Shown: positions 9,963 through 19,319, counted from the first letter of the stretch. The stretch is 63,877 bases of DNA from an uncultured Methanobrevibacter sp. (GCF_902764455.1 NZ_CACWVY010000006.1:1-63877), one strand, 5' to 3'. Made by a program: numbers and translations. The notes: generated from the sequence alone by a model not told the origin.

Positions 9963-10882
9963 TTTTTTTTCATAAAGGATACTTCATCAAACTCGTTATT
10001 CTTAAAGGCAATTTGATAAGTATTCTTTCTTTCATTGTTGAATAGGTTATGAGATGTGCTGTGAGCTGATGATTCAACATCCTTAAGAGATATTAGTCTA
10101 AACCTTTTAGGATTATTATAATTTACATTAAAAGATAAACCATCATAAGCAGCAATTGTTTTAATTCCGGTTTGCTTTGAAACCTTTTTAGCCTCAGTTA
10201 CAGGATTACTGGATATCATTTTAAGACCCAAATGAGTCATGACCGCAACTTTTGGCTGAACTTCACTAATCAAATCAATGAAATTGCGGGTGCACATATG
10301 TCCGTTAATTGTTCTGTTTCCAGGTCTCAATACACTGGCTATTAAAATATCAGCACCTTCATGTTCTTTAGCTAAACCATCAAAATAACCTGTATCAGAA
10401 GTATATGAAATTTTAAATCCATTATAGTCAATTTGGAAACCTGCACCTGTAGGATCACCATGCTGGGTTCTAGTACCCTTAACTTTAATATTGTCAACAT
10501 GCTTAAATTCATCAGGTTTCAAAATGACCTTATCGGACTGGGACTGATGATATCTGGAAATACAAGGACCCCATTTATCAAATCCCTTTAAAACACTTTC
10601 ACATCCGAAGATAGTACCGTATCTTCGTGTCATACCCTTGGTCATGGATTCAATGAGAATCTCGGCATCATTATAATGGTCAGTATGTGCATGGGATACA
10701 AAAACACCGCTTAAGTTACGCGGATCAAATCCAAACTGATATGTCCTTACAAGAGCACCAGGACCCGGATCAATATGATAATTTTTTCCACCCAAATTAT
10801 CAATCCTAAATCCTCCAGTCATTCTTCGTTGTGAAATAGCGGAAAACCTTCCACCACCACTGCCAAAAAATGTTATTTTCAT
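9959..10882 (-). CDS. Metallo-beta-lactamase-fold hydrolase
   Basis: 307 residues. The N terminus [19 protein letters not shown] is followed by the metal motif [10 protein letters not shown] (about residues 64-73), further His in [11 protein letters not shown], the metal Asp region [11 protein letters not shown], and MTHLGLKM. This is the pattern of RNase Z/PhnP-like MBL hydrolases that act on phosphodiesters; the exact substrate is unknown. It lies 11 bases after the DUF2121-type gene and converges on aroC with a four-base overlap. Confidence 0.82.
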   Translation of the reverse strand: MKITFFGSGGGRFSAISQRRMTGGFRIDNLGGKNYHIDPGPGALVRTYQFGFDPRNLSGVFVSHAHTDHYNDAEILIESMTKGMTRRYGTIFGCESVLKGFDKWGPCISRYHQSQSDKVILKPDEFKHVDNIKVKGTRTQHGDPTGAGFQIDYNGFKISYTSDTGYFDGLAKEHEGADILIASVLRPGNRTINGHMCTRNFIDLISEVQPKVAVMTHLGLKMISSNPVTEAKKVSKQTGIKTIAAYDGLSFNVNYNNPKRFRLISLKDVESSAHSTSHNLFNNERKNTYQIAFKNNEFDEVSFMKKN

Positions 10883-10893
10883 TTAAATCCCCA

Positions 10894-11814
10894 TCACAAA
10901 GAACATAATATTATATCACATTTGAGAGATGACTTATCTTTTTTAAGGCATAAGTCTTCATCTTCAATAACGACTTTATCTCCTATTTTGACATCATTAC
11001 TATCGCTGAACATTAAAACATTTTGACCCGGACCTGCCAATTGTTTCCAATTTCCATCCATTGCCTGTGTCTTGTCATTTAACTGAACATAAATCATGTT
11101 TCCGTCAACTGAAACGACTTTACCTACTTCACCTTTGTCAATGATTTTATTGGCCATGTCAATAGCTATGCTTTGCTGAACCAGCTGTTCAGTCAAGTCC
11201 TGTCTAAACTTAATCAATACTTTAATATCATGGTCAATAGTAATGTTAAGATGCTTTTGAGCTTCAGAAGTATTGTATTTAGGCTGCTGAATTAATGTAT
11301 CGAAATGGGAACCCACAGTAGGAGTTTTGGAAGAGACTTCTCTCATAATATCTTCAAATACTTCACCCATATATTTCAGACTTTGGGAGGCCTTCCATTT
11401 CTTCTGAATAAGGTCCTGAGCCATATGTTTTGCGTAATTATTTCCAAAAATGATTATTCCTTTCTCACCGGCATTACGTGACAGTGTTTCAGAACCCAAT
11501 AATTCCACAATTTGATAACCATTTGTAGTTCCGTAGATTCTTCTACGTTTTGTTTCCATGGTCCCTTTTGTACTTACTTCTCCACGAACACAGTTACCGA
11601 CAATTTTTAGTTTGTTTGCATCATCGGTAATTTTAATAGAAATACCCAATTCATCAGCACGTTTTGAAAACTCATCATCTGTTTTAATTTTACCTGAATA
11701 TAAATCTGATTCTAATTCCTCTAATCTAGCCTTATCACCGAAATATCCTATCTTTCTCTTATCTCCAGTCATCACACATCCTTTTTTACCAATGTATGCT
11801 ATAATTAAGCTCAT
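10894..11814 (-). CDS. DUF2121-type methanogen protein
   Basis: 306 residues. The N terminus MSLIIAYIGKKGCVMTGDKR recalls Ntn-hydrolase/proteasome-like folds. Further on there is a helical middle (LTEQLVQQSIAIDMANKIID) and a small beta-rich C-terminal domain (GKVVSVDGNMIYVQL, GDKVVIEDEDLC). I assign DUF2121, a methanogen-restricted family of unknown function, from memory and with moderate confidence. GGGAT precedes the ATG. It is probably co-transcribed with the MBL-fold gene. Confidence 0.7.
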   Translation of the reverse strand: MSLIIAYIGKKGCVMTGDKRKIGYFGDKARLEELESDLYSGKIKTDDEFSKRADELGISIKITDDANKLKIVGNCVRGEVSTKGTMETKRRRIYGTTNGYQIVELLGSETLSRNAGEKGIIIFGNNYAKHMAQDLIQKKWKASQSLKYMGEVFEDIMREVSSKTPTVGSHFDTLIQQPKYNTSEAQKHLNITIDHDIKVLIKFRQDLTEQLVQQSIAIDMANKIIDKGEVGKVVSVDGNMIYVQLNDKTQAMDGNWKQLAGPGQNVLMFSDSNDVKIGDKVVIEDEDLCLKKDKSSLKCDIILCSL

Positions 11815-12144
11815 AATATCCCTTTAATTAGATATTTTACATTTTAGAAAATATCAAAAATTTATTATTTATATCTATTTATATTCATCATATAATAAAT
11901 AGTTTAAGCGAAAACACATGAAAAATAATAATTCTAAAAATTAATTTTCAAAAATAAAAATAACATTTTTCTAAATCATGCAAAAAAAGAATAAAGACTC
12001 CATAAAATTATATACTAAGAATTACACGATGTTTAACAATATATTTAAATAGGAATATAACATAAATTATATTATAATAATTCTTAATTATTTATCATTA
12101 TAAATGCAATGATGATAAATAAGAAAAATTATAGGAGAAAAAGT
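11815..12144 (+). promoter_or_regulatory. Intergenic promoter region before the acyl-CoA synthetase gene
   Basis: 330 bases without a gene, very AT-rich. A TATA-box candidate ATATTTAAAT lies at 12041-12050, giving a transcript start near 12070 and a leader of about 75 bases that ends with AGGAG (12133-12137) before the ATG at 12145. The left part drives the divergent DUF2121-type gene. I see no other element. Confidence 0.55.
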
Positions 12145-14241
12145 ATGAAAGATCTCAATAAAATGTTTAAACCTGAATCCGTGGCAGTTATTGGTGCTTC
12201 CAATACTCCTGGAAAAGTTGGATATATCATTGTAGATAATCTCATAAATGATGGATTTGAAGGCAAAATATATCCTGTAAACCCTAAAGGTGGAGAGATT
12301 TTAGGCAAAAAAGCATATGCTAACATAAAAGACATTCCTGAAAAAGTAGACTTGGCAATAATTACCATACCTGTTGCATTTGTTAACCCAACAGTTAAAG
12401 AATGTGGAGAAGCAGGTGTAGAAAACATGGTAGTTATCACTGCAGGTTTCAAAGAAGTAGGAGAAGAAGGTGCTAAATTAGAAGCAGAATTAACAGCACT
12501 TGGTGAAGAATATGGTATAAACATTATTGGACCAAACAGTTTAGGAATAACTGATTCACACACTCCTTTAAATGGTTCATTTTCACAAATGATGCCTCCA
12601 ACCGGAAACATGGCTTTCATTTCCCAAAGTGGAGCTATGATGGTAGCTATTATCGATTGGAGTGTAACTTCTGGAATTGGATTCAGTAAAGTTATTAGTC
12701 TAGGAAACAAAGCTGGAGTAACTGAAATCGAATTATTACAGTACTTGGCTGAAGATGATGAAACCAACGTAATCATTTGTTACTTAGAATCCATTTCCGA
12801 TGATGAAGACTTCGTAAGAACCATGAGAGAAACTGCACATAAAAAACCGATTATTGTACTTAAATCTGGTTCAAGTTCCGCTGGAGCAGCAGCTGCATCC
12901 TCACATACAGGAGCACTTGCAGGCAGTGATTTAGCATTTGATACCGCATTTAGGCAATCTGGAATTATGCGTGTAGAAACCATGGCAGAGTTATTTGACT
13001 TAGGTTTAGCATTCTCCAAAGCACCACTTCCAAAAGGTGACAATGTAGCTATCATTACCAATGCAGGTGGTGGAGGAGTACTTACCGTAGATGCAATGGA
13101 AAAAGCAGGATTACAACTCGTTCAATTTGATGAAGAAACAACTGCAAGATTAAAAGAATGTGTTACTGAAGAAGGTAGTGCTAAAAACCCTATTGATGTA
13201 TTAGGTGATGCACCAGTAAGCAGATACAAAGAATCACTGGAAATTGTATTAAGTCAAGATGAAGTTGACAGTTTAATCGTTATGGTTTGTCCTACTGCAT
13301 CAGCAGATCCTGATGGAATTGCAAATGCTATTTTAGAAGAAAGAAAAGAATTTGACAAACCGATCATTGTTGTCAACATGGGAGGACCCTCCTTTGAAGC
13401 TGCAAACGATGCTTTAAGAGAAAATGGAGTACCAACCTACGTATTCCCTGAAACTGCAGTAACCGCACTTGAAGCAATGACAAGATATGCCAGATTAGAA
13501 AACAGAGTATATGACGATGTTGTCGAAAAAGTTGACGACGTTGACAAAGACGCTGTCAAAACAATATTCGAAAAGGTCAAAGCTGATGGAAGAGACACAT
13601 TACTCGGTAGTGAAGCTTACGCAGTAGCTGAAGCGTATGGAATTTCAGCAGCACCTATCAAATTATCCACAAGTGCTGATGAAGCAGCAAGCCTTGCAGA
13701 AGAAATGGAATTCCCTGTTGTGCTCAAGATTGCATCCGATAAAATTTTACACAAATCCGATATCGGAGGTGTAAAAGTAGGAATAAGCAGTGCTGAAGAA
13801 GCAAAAGCAACATTTGATGAAATTATTGCAAATGCTAAAGCAGCTCACCCAGATATTGTTCCTGACGGAGTAGAAGTGCAAAAAATGATGGATTCCGGTG
13901 AAGAAGTCATTGTCGGTATGATTCGTGACAAACAATTCGGTCCTATGATTGCATTCGGTATGGGAGGAATCTATGTAAACCTCATTGAAGACGTATCATT
14001 CAACCTCGCAAAAGGAATGAGTTCACAAGAAATTGATGAACAAATCGATTCAACTAAAGTATCCAAACTACTTGCAGGATACAGAGGAGAAGCACCTTGT
14101 GATGTTGAAGAAGTTAAAGAAGCTATCAAAAGAGTAGCCAGATTAACTTTAGACTTCCCAGAAATATCCGAGTTAGACATCAACCCAATCTTCGTATACG
14201 AAGAAGGTTCAAGTGCACTCGATATTAAAATTAAATTATAA
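12145..14241 (+). CDS. Acetate/acyl-CoA ligase (ADP-forming), fused alpha-beta
   Basis: 698 residues. It couples acyl-CoA hydrolysis to ATP synthesis (acyl-CoA + ADP + Pi to acid + ATP + CoA) or runs in reverse for acid activation. N-terminal CoA-binding domain (VAVIGASNTPGKVGY), CoA ligase domains (ISQSGAMMVAIIDW, phospho-His region SSHTGALAGSD), then a C-terminal ATP-grasp beta domain (FPVVLKIASDKILHKSDIGG, VGMIRDKQFGPM). In many archaea these are two subunits; here they form one chain, as in other methanogens. AGGAG lies eight bases before the chosen ATG; an upstream ATG pair at 12109 lacks this. It is monocistronic, ending at a hairpin. Confidence 0.92.
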   Translation: MKDLNKMFKPESVAVIGASNTPGKVGYIIVDNLINDGFEGKIYPVNPKGGEILGKKAYANIKDIPEKVDLAIITIPVAFVNPTVKECGEAGVENMVVITAGFKEVGEEGAKLEAELTALGEEYGINIIGPNSLGITDSHTPLNGSFSQMMPPTGNMAFISQSGAMMVAIIDWSVTSGIGFSKVISLGNKAGVTEIELLQYLAEDDETNVIICYLESISDDEDFVRTMRETAHKKPIIVLKSGSSSAGAAAASSHTGALAGSDLAFDTAFRQSGIMRVETMAELFDLGLAFSKAPLPKGDNVAIITNAGGGGVLTVDAMEKAGLQLVQFDEETTARLKECVTEEGSAKNPIDVLGDAPVSRYKESLEIVLSQDEVDSLIVMVCPTASADPDGIANAILEERKEFDKPIIVVNMGGPSFEAANDALRENGVPTYVFPETAVTALEAMTRYARLENRVYDDVVEKVDDVDKDAVKTIFEKVKADGRDTLLGSEAYAVAEAYGISAAPIKLSTSADEAASLAEEMEFPVVLKIASDKILHKSDIGGVKVGISSAEEAKATFDEIIANAKAAHPDIVPDGVEVQKMMDSGEEVIVGMIRDKQFGPMIAFGMGGIYVNLIEDVSFNLAKGMSSQEIDEQIDSTKVSKLLAGYRGEAPCDVEEVKEAIKRVARLTLDFPEISELDINPIFVYEEGSSALDIKIKL

Positions 14242-14275
14242 TTTCTCTTAGGAGAAATTACTCTTTTTTTCTTTT
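14240..14275 (+). terminator. Intrinsic-type hairpin terminator
   Basis: AATTTCTC (14240-14247) and GAGAAATT (14252-14259) form a perfect 8-bp stem with loop TTAG, followed by CTCTTTTTTTCTTTTT. It starts at the last bases of the acyl-CoA synthetase stop codon. Confidence 0.8.
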
Positions 14276-14294
14276 TATTTTAAAATTTGATATT

Positions 14295-14651
14295 ATGTAT
14301 GGTGAAATTGATTTAGAACTATATACTCTTTCTATAATAAGATTAAATACTGCTTTTGAAAAATTGAAAAGTAAAAACGACATTAATGAAATTAAAACAA
14401 TGTTTAAAGAGAGTTATAGTGATTTGGACAAATTATACAAAGATATTGTTGAAGATTTAAACCGAAAAGAAGTAAATCTGAATGAATATTATATGTTTTT
14501 CTCAAATGGAAAACAGACATTTCCTCTATATATTAAAATTCTTCAGGAAATTGAAAATGATGAGCTTGAAGAGGAAATTTCATCATTGATTAATGTATTT
14601 GAAAATTTAAACAAAATTGCAGAACCCTTTTCCACAGAGATGATAAAATGA
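14295..14651 (+). CDS. Hypothetical helical protein
   Basis: 118 residues, not recognised. It is almost wholly alpha-helical by composition (long Leu/Lys/Glu/Ile stretches such as AFEKLKSKNDINEIKTMFKE) with no cysteine motif and no signal or membrane segment. Its stop overlaps the next start as ATGA, so it is translationally coupled to the DUF447 flavoprotein and may be its partner. No Shine-Dalgarno sequence is seen before the ATG; the transcript may be leaderless. Confidence 0.65.
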   Translation: MYGEIDLELYTLSIIRLNTAFEKLKSKNDINEIKTMFKESYSDLDKLYKDIVEDLNRKEVNLNEYYMFFSNGKQTFPLYIKILQEIENDELEEEISSLINVFENLNKIAEPFSTEMIK

Positions 14652-15274
14652 AATATGATTTAAAAAAATTCGGTATCGAAAAGGACCTGCAGTATGAATG
14701 CATCACAACCACATTAAGTAAAGACGGAATAAAAAATGCAGGTGCTTTTGCATTCAAATATCTTGGAGACGGCAAAGTATTCTGCAACATATTCGAAGGA
14801 TCAAAAACACTGCAGAACATACTGGATACTAATGAATATGTAGTTAACATTACACAAGATCCTCTTGTTTTCACATATGCCACACTAAATTGTTTAGGCG
14901 ATGAATATTATACCAGCGACAGTGACATAGCCCTCATTAAAAACACTCCAGTTTACATTATTGTGGATGTTGAAGATGTTGAGATTAAAACTCCTGAAAA
15001 TTTTCCGATTAAACGTGACAATAACATTTACTTCATAACAGGGAAAATCAGAGATGTTGTTGTTAATGATGAAAACATCCAGGCATTTAACAGAGGCCTT
15101 CCTGCACTTATAGAATGCCTTGTTAACTTTTCAAGATATAAAATAGTCGATGAAGAAAAAAGAAAAGTCTATATGGACAAAGTCATTGAAAACGAAAGAA
15201 TCATAAACAAAGTTTCAGATGAAAAGACTAAAAAAGCAATGGCAGGTTTGAAATCTGAATATGAAAAAAATTAA
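14648..15274 (+). CDS. DUF447 family protein (FMN-binding split-barrel type)
   Basis: 208 residues. The N-terminal half (YECITTTLSKDGIKNAGAFA, then VFCNIFEGSKTLQNIL, EYVVNITQDPLVFTYA) has the order of strands of DUF447, a methanogen family related to flavin reductase-like split barrels. It probably binds a flavin or F420-type cofactor, but no substrate is known. It is the second gene of a two-gene unit, with a four-base overlap with the upstream gene. Confidence 0.78.
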   Translation: MKYDLKKFGIEKDLQYECITTTLSKDGIKNAGAFAFKYLGDGKVFCNIFEGSKTLQNILDTNEYVVNITQDPLVFTYATLNCLGDEYYTSDSDIALIKNTPVYIIVDVEDVEIKTPENFPIKRDNNIYFITGKIRDVVVNDENIQAFNRGLPALIECLVNFSRYKIVDEEKRKVYMDKVIENERIINKVSDEKTKKAMAGLKSEYEKN

Positions 15275-15303
15275 AAAAAAGCATAGTAAATGAAACTATG
15301 CTT
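15271..15303 (-). terminator. Hairpin terminator of the substrate-binding protein gene
   Basis: AAGCATAG (15279-15286) pairs with CTATGCTT (15296-15303) across a nine-base loop. On the minus strand a run of eight T follows. The stem includes the stop codon of the gene at 15296. Confidence 0.7.
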
Positions 15304-16267
15304 CCCAGTACAATTTATCATGAGGTATAGTACTGTTTAAAATACCAATATCCACTTCAAGTTTTTGGAATGCGTCTACATCAGCTTTGAAAGTATTGTC
15401 AATACCTGAAATAAATGGGAAACTTTTCAATGAAAGAGCTTCTATATCAGAATTGGACACAATGTCTTTAGGTAACAGTTCAACAACTTTATTTGCACTA
15501 CCATTTTTAACGTTTTCATTAATGAAGTTGGTAGCATTTGCATGAATAGCTACAATATCTTTTGCAGTATTTTCATGGTTTTTGATAAAGTCATCTGATG
15601 CAACAACAACACAACATGGGTGGTTTGGTAAAATAATTTTACTGTCTGCTAAAACCTTATTTCCACTGTCATTTGCAGCGATACTTACATAAGGTTGGAA
15701 AGTAATAATACCGTCAATTTGTTTTGTTTTTAAAGCATCATTCATTGAAGGAACTTTCATAGCTGAAACATTTAAATCCTTAATAGACATTCCATTTTGT
15801 TTTAAATAGTATGAAAGCAATACATGTTGAATGGATGCTTCACCAGGAGTTGCAATAGATTTACCTTTTAAATCAGCAGCAGAGTTAATTCCAGAATCTT
15901 GAGTTACAACAATTCCACTACCTTCAGTTTGAGCGGATGAAATAACTTTAACTGGAACTCCTTTTGCAACAGAAGATAAAACAGGAGCAATTCCAACATA
16001 ACCAACATCGACTTCACCACTAGCCATAGCAGTCATTAAGTCTCCACCATTGTTAAATTGGACAAGTTTAGTAGTAATGTTTTTTTCAGCATATTTACCT
16101 TGAGCATCAGCCACAAATAATGCAGCGTCGTGGTCTGAAGGCAAATAACCTATTTTTACAGTGTTGTCTCCTCCCCCTAAAAAGTCGAAGAGCCCAGCAC
16201 TAGCCGCTCCCATTACTAAAAACGCAGCAAGTGCTAACACTAAAACAAAAGTTATCTTTTTATTCAT
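15296..16267 (-). CDS. ABC transporter substrate-binding protein, SsuA/TauA/NrtA type
   Basis: 323 residues, exported: KK at the N terminus, a hydrophobic core (FVLVLALAAFLVMGA) and a small-residue cleavage region ASAGLF. The mature part is a type 2 periplasmic-binding fold of the NMT1/nitrate-sulfonate class (VKIGYLPSDHDAALFVADAQ, GGDLMTAMASGEVDVGYVG, LKGKSIATPGEASIQHVLL). Ligands in this class include taurine, alkanesulfonates, nitrate and thiamine precursors. No permease or ATPase gene lies nearby, so it is an orphan here. A TAACWATTGTTATAT site lies 80 bases upstream, which places it with the sulfur-related cluster. Confidence 0.85.
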   Translation of the reverse strand: MNKKITFVLVLALAAFLVMGAASAGLFDFLGGGDNTVKIGYLPSDHDAALFVADAQGKYAEKNITTKLVQFNNGGDLMTAMASGEVDVGYVGIAPVLSSVAKGVPVKVISSAQTEGSGIVVTQDSGINSAADLKGKSIATPGEASIQHVLLSYYLKQNGMSIKDLNVSAMKVPSMNDALKTKQIDGIITFQPYVSIAANDSGNKVLADSKIILPNHPCCVVVASDDFIKNHENTAKDIVAIHANATNFINENVKNGSANKVVELLPKDIVSNSDIEALSLKSFPFISGIDNTFKADVDAFQKLEVDIGILNSTIPHDKLYWEA

Positions 16268-16347
16268 TTATTTTCACCATTAATTAATTTAAATTAACTA
16301 CAATTATTAATATTATGAATGTAGTATAAATATATATACATTAAAAT

Positions 16348-16362
16348 TAACAATTGTTATAT
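16348..16362 (-). promoter_or_regulatory. Operator-like site 1 (TAACAATTGTTATAT)
   Basis: The perfect 12-bp palindrome TAACAATTGTTA plus TAT, between the ThiS-like stop and the substrate-binding protein start. Read on the minus strand it begins ATATAAC, so it may overlap the TATA element. One of five such sites within 8.3 kb. Confidence 0.75.
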
Positions 16363-16412
16363 TGAACCCCTTAATAAAGTATCATATTCAGAGATATATA
16401 AATTTTTCTAAA

Positions 16413-16616
16413 TTATCCCCCATAAATAATCTGAACCAATTTTATTTCGTCACCATCATTTATTACGCTTTCTTCAACTGTTAACTCGCCGTTTTGCTTT
16501 GCAACAACCGTTTGAGAAGACAGGTTCAGATCATTTAACAAATCATTTATTGTATAATTTTCATTTTTTAATTCTCTAATTTCATCAATATCCTTAAATT
16601 TTAAATTAAAACTCAT
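16413..16616 (-). CDS. ThiS/MoaD-type ubiquitin-fold sulfur carrier
   Basis: 67 residues ending in the diagnostic Gly-Gly (VQIIYGG). The pattern TVVAKQNGELTVEESVINDGDEIKLVQIIYGG-like (segments QTVVAKQNGEL, INDGDEIKLV) is that of ThiS and MoaD, whose C-terminal glycine is adenylated by a ThiF/MoeB-type E1 and converted to a thiocarboxylate. A suitable E1 lies 2.7 kb away in the same regulated cluster. It sits nine bases behind the GMC-type gene and is co-transcribed with it. Whether it serves thiamine, molybdopterin or another sulfur product is not evident. Confidence 0.88.
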   Translation of the reverse strand: MSFNLKFKDIDEIRELKNENYTINDLLNDLNLSSQTVVAKQNGELTVEESVINDGDEIKLVQIIYGG

Positions 16617-16625
16617 AATATCACT

Positions 16626-17948
16626 TTAAATTATTTGATTAACAATTTTTGCTACTTTTTTGGCTATTGCAACTATAGTCAATATTGGAGGTCTTCCGGG
16701 AGCTTCAGGAATCACACTTGCATCACAAACATATAATCCTCCTATTTTGCTTTCGAAATTATTGTCAACAACTTCACCTACGGCAGCAGTTCCGCCGGGA
16801 TGTGCTCCTTTAAGAGAAGTTGCAACAATAGATTCACCAGGAACCCCAAGTTTCAATAAGATATCTATTGCTTTTTTATAACCCTCTTTAATTAAATCAA
16901 CATCGACTTTAGTTAGTGTTTTTTCAATATTTCCATTATTATCAATTGTTCCAATGCATGTATCAGCAAATTTAAGCATTAATCCGATGACATCTTCTTC
17001 ATTAGCATCAATTCCTTTTTTATTCATTAATGGTAGCAATTGCATCGAATAATGTGGAGATAAAAAATATGGTCCGAATTCTGCTTTAACACCCATCATC
17101 AGCTCATTTTTTAAATTTGCATCCTTAAGATATCCTCCGATTGTTGTGAATATATCAAAAAATATCTGATTTCCCACATTTTCAATTCCTGAATTTTTAA
17201 GTATAATTGGAGTATTAAGTGCCCCTGCGCTAAGAATAACTTTTTTTGCCCTGAAAATTTGCTTTTCATTATTTGAGTTTAATGCTGCAACACCTATAAC
17301 CTGACTGTTTTCATGTAAAATTTCAAAAACATTCATGTCTTCAATTAATTCAGCACCATATTCCAAAGCTTCATCAATAAAATAAGTGCCGTCCCATTTT
17401 GCATCAAAAAGACATCCATTAACGCACTTCCCACATAATCTGCATTTTTCAAAATTGATGAATTTAGGCATCGGTTCGACAATGTAACCCAATTCCCCTC
17501 CTGCCTGTGCAATCAACTCTGTTGAGTGTCCCCATATCTTTTTTGGAAAATATCTTACATTCAACTCACCACTAGCTTCAAGAAGCTCTTCAAATATATC
17601 CAATTTTTTATCTTCAAACTGCTGCATTATGGAGTTTGAATAACATCCGCTACATGAAAAACATGCATTGCCTATTGATGATGTGGTTGTTCCTCCAATT
17701 TCTTCAATATTAGTTAATTCCAAAGGCAATGTTAAAAATTCATAGTTTTTCATGTCTTCTTCAGTCAGATTATTATTTAAGTAAATCTTTTTAGTTTTCA
17801 TGTGACTTACATAACTGCCAAGTTTTTGCCTGCATCCTTTCTCCAGAATCAGAACTTTCCTCCCAGCTAAAGACAGATCCTTTGCTACAGTTGATCCGCC
17901 AGCACCGGTTCCAACAACTATTACATCATAAATATTTAACACCACCAA
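16626..17948 (-). CDS. GMC-type FAD oxidoreductase with ferredoxin-like cysteine cluster
   Basis: About 440 residues. Rossmann FAD motif YDVIVVGTGAGGSTVAKDL (residues 7-25), a GMC middle part (LSAGALNTPIILKNSGI) and a C-terminal GMC signature (CDASVIPEAPGRPP). Unusual are two cysteine groups: C96-x2-C99-x2-C102, and C169-x2-C172-x2-C175-x3-C179, the latter a [4Fe-4S] ferredoxin spacing. It probably moves electrons between an alcohol- or thiol-type substrate and ferredoxin. The start is uncertain (TTG 17948, GTG 17945 or 17942). The operator-like site at 17953 is so close that the mRNA may be leaderless. Confidence 0.83.
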   Translation of the reverse strand: MVVLNIYDVIVVGTGAGGSTVAKDLSLAGRKVLILEKGCRQKLGSYVSHMKTKKIYLNNNLTEEDMKNYEFLTLPLELTNIEEIGGTTTSSIGNACFSCSGCYSNSIMQQFEDKKLDIFEELLEASGELNVRYFPKKIWGHSTELIAQAGGELGYIVEPMPKFINFEKCRLCGKCVNGCLFDAKWDGTYFIDEALEYGAELIEDMNVFEILHENSQVIGVAALNSNNEKQIFRAKKVILSAGALNTPIILKNSGIENVGNQIFFDIFTTIGGYLKDANLKNELMMGVKAEFGPYFLSPHYSMQLLPLMNKKGIDANEEDVIGLMLKFADTCIGTIDNNGNIEKTLTKVDVDLIKEGYKKAIDILLKLGVPGESIVATSLKGAHPGGTAAVGEVVDNNFESKIGGLYVCDASVIPEAPGRPPILTIVAIAKKVAKIVNQII

Positions 17949-17952
17949 AAAT

Positions 17953-17967
17953 TAACAATTGTTATAT
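17953..17967 (-). promoter_or_regulatory. Operator-like site 2 (TAACAATTGTTATAT)
   Basis: Identical 15-mer to site 1, only five bases upstream of the GMC-type reading frame. The TATA-like AATAATATAAC abuts it on the minus strand, so a bound regulator would block initiation. Confidence 0.78.
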
Positions 17968-18303
17968 TATTTAGAGTATAATATAAATCTTTCTATGAAA
18001 AATTTAAAAAATCAATTAGAAAATAAGATTATGTTTAATATGGATATTTCAAATATGATTATAATCAAATTTTATACCATGAAAAATATAAAAACATTTA
18101 TATAATATAGTACACTATCTGTATTTATGGAAAAAAATAACTATTGTTATATAGTTATATTTTCGAAGGGATTTGCTTTTTCCATGAAGAGGTTTTATAA
18201 AATATTTTGTTTTTAAATCTCCAAAACTAAATATTATAAAAAACATAAATAGAACATGAGTTTAAACTCATTTTAAAGAATAACAACCTATTAATGGGAT
18301 ATA
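17968..18303 (+). promoter_or_regulatory. Divergent control region between the GMC and LarE-like genes
   Basis: No gene lies in this AT-rich stretch. It holds a good TATA candidate TTTATATAATATAG (18097-18110), the third operator-like site (18138-18152) just past the expected transcript start, a 16-bp perfect palindrome ATGAGTTTAAACTCAT (18256-18271) and GGGAT before the ATG at 18304. The LarE-like leader would be about 170 bases, long for this genome. Confidence 0.6.
18138..18152 (+). promoter_or_regulatory. Operator-like site 3 (TAACTATTGTTATAT)
   Basis: Same site with one change (CAATTG to CTATTG). It is followed by AGTTATA, which makes a second overlapping dyad. It lies downstream of the TATA candidate at 18097-18110 on the plus strand. 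Confidence 0.72.
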
Positions 18304-19311
18304 ATGATTATTGAAGATAAAATTAATATTGTAAAAGACATTTTAAAAGATAAGAAAGTAGCTATTGGTTTTTCTGGAGGTGCAGATTCAACATTGATGG
18401 CTTACTTATCTTCAAAAGTTGCATCAGACACATTAGCAATTACAATTGATAATCATTTATTTCCAAATGGGTTCATTGAACATACAAAAAACATGTCACA
18501 GTCTTTTGCAATATCTCATGAGATTATTGATATTGATTTTTACAATGACAAAGAGTTTTTATCTAATTTACCGAGTAGATGTTATACCTGTAGAAACTTA
18601 ATGTATGCTCAAATTAAGCAATTGGCACTTGAAAAAGGATTTGATTTTATCTGTGACGGCAATAATATTAGTGATTTAGTTAATGACCGGCCAGGGATAC
18701 TCATAACATATAAAAATAATTTTAAAACTCCTCTGATTGAAGCCAAATTAACTTCAAAGGAAATTCATGAGTATCTGAATAGAAACAACATTCCATATTC
18801 AAGGTCCACTACATGCCTTGCTACAAGGATTCCGACAAATACTCAGACTACTCATGAAAAAATTGAAAGAATCAGTGCATGTGAAGATTATATTTTAGCA
18901 AACACAAAGTGTGAAATAGCTAAAGTTAGAGATTTTGGAGAAACCAGTATAGTTGAAGTGGATAATATAAATCAGATTTTTTCTGAGAACAAATATAATC
19001 AAATCAATGATGAATTAAAAAGGCAAGGTTATAAGAAAGTTGCACTAAATTTATCGCAAATTGATGATGATGAAAGCATTAGCATTGACTACAAAGACAA
19101 GTCATTTCAATATCAACTTCCATACACAATAAACCTCAAAAATACAAGAAAACAAATCCAAAGTATAATTTCTGATGATGAAGAAAAAATAGAATTGGAC
19201 AAAATAACCATTTACAAAAATGGATTAATAAAAGGTCATGATTTAGAAAGTCGTGAACTTGCACTAGATACATTTATGGAAATCTTACCAAAATTAAGAA
19301 GAAATATTTAG
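18304..19311 (+). CDS. LarE-like ATP-dependent sulfur transferase (PP-loop)
   Basis: 335 residues. The PP-loop SGGADST is at residues 24-30 (VAIGFSGGADSTLMAYL). Three conserved cysteines, C93 and C96 (SRCYTCRNLMY) and C171 (RSTTCLATRIP), match the [4Fe-4S]-type LarE variants known from some methanogens, whereas single-Cys LarE proteins sacrifice a cysteine sulfur. LarE sulfurates the nickel-pincer nucleotide precursor, but LarB and LarC are absent here, so another adenylated substrate is possible. It is co-transcribed with the E1-like gene nine bases downstream and sits under operator-like site 3. Confidence 0.86.
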   Translation: MIIEDKINIVKDILKDKKVAIGFSGGADSTLMAYLSSKVASDTLAITIDNHLFPNGFIEHTKNMSQSFAISHEIIDIDFYNDKEFLSNLPSRCYTCRNLMYAQIKQLALEKGFDFICDGNNISDLVNDRPGILITYKNNFKTPLIEAKLTSKEIHEYLNRNNIPYSRSTTCLATRIPTNTQTTHEKIERISACEDYILANTKCEIAKVRDFGETSIVEVDNINQIFSENKYNQINDELKRQGYKKVALNLSQIDDDESISIDYKDKSFQYQLPYTINLKNTRKQIQSIISDDEEKIELDKITIYKNGLIKGHDLESRELALDTFMEILPKLRRNI

Positions 19312-19319
19312 GTGAAAAA

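Noticed and set aside
12129-13061. Long minus-strand ORFs opposite the acyl-CoA synthetase gene
   Set aside because: They are antisense to a highly conserved enzyme, and codon-position bias favours the plus strand.
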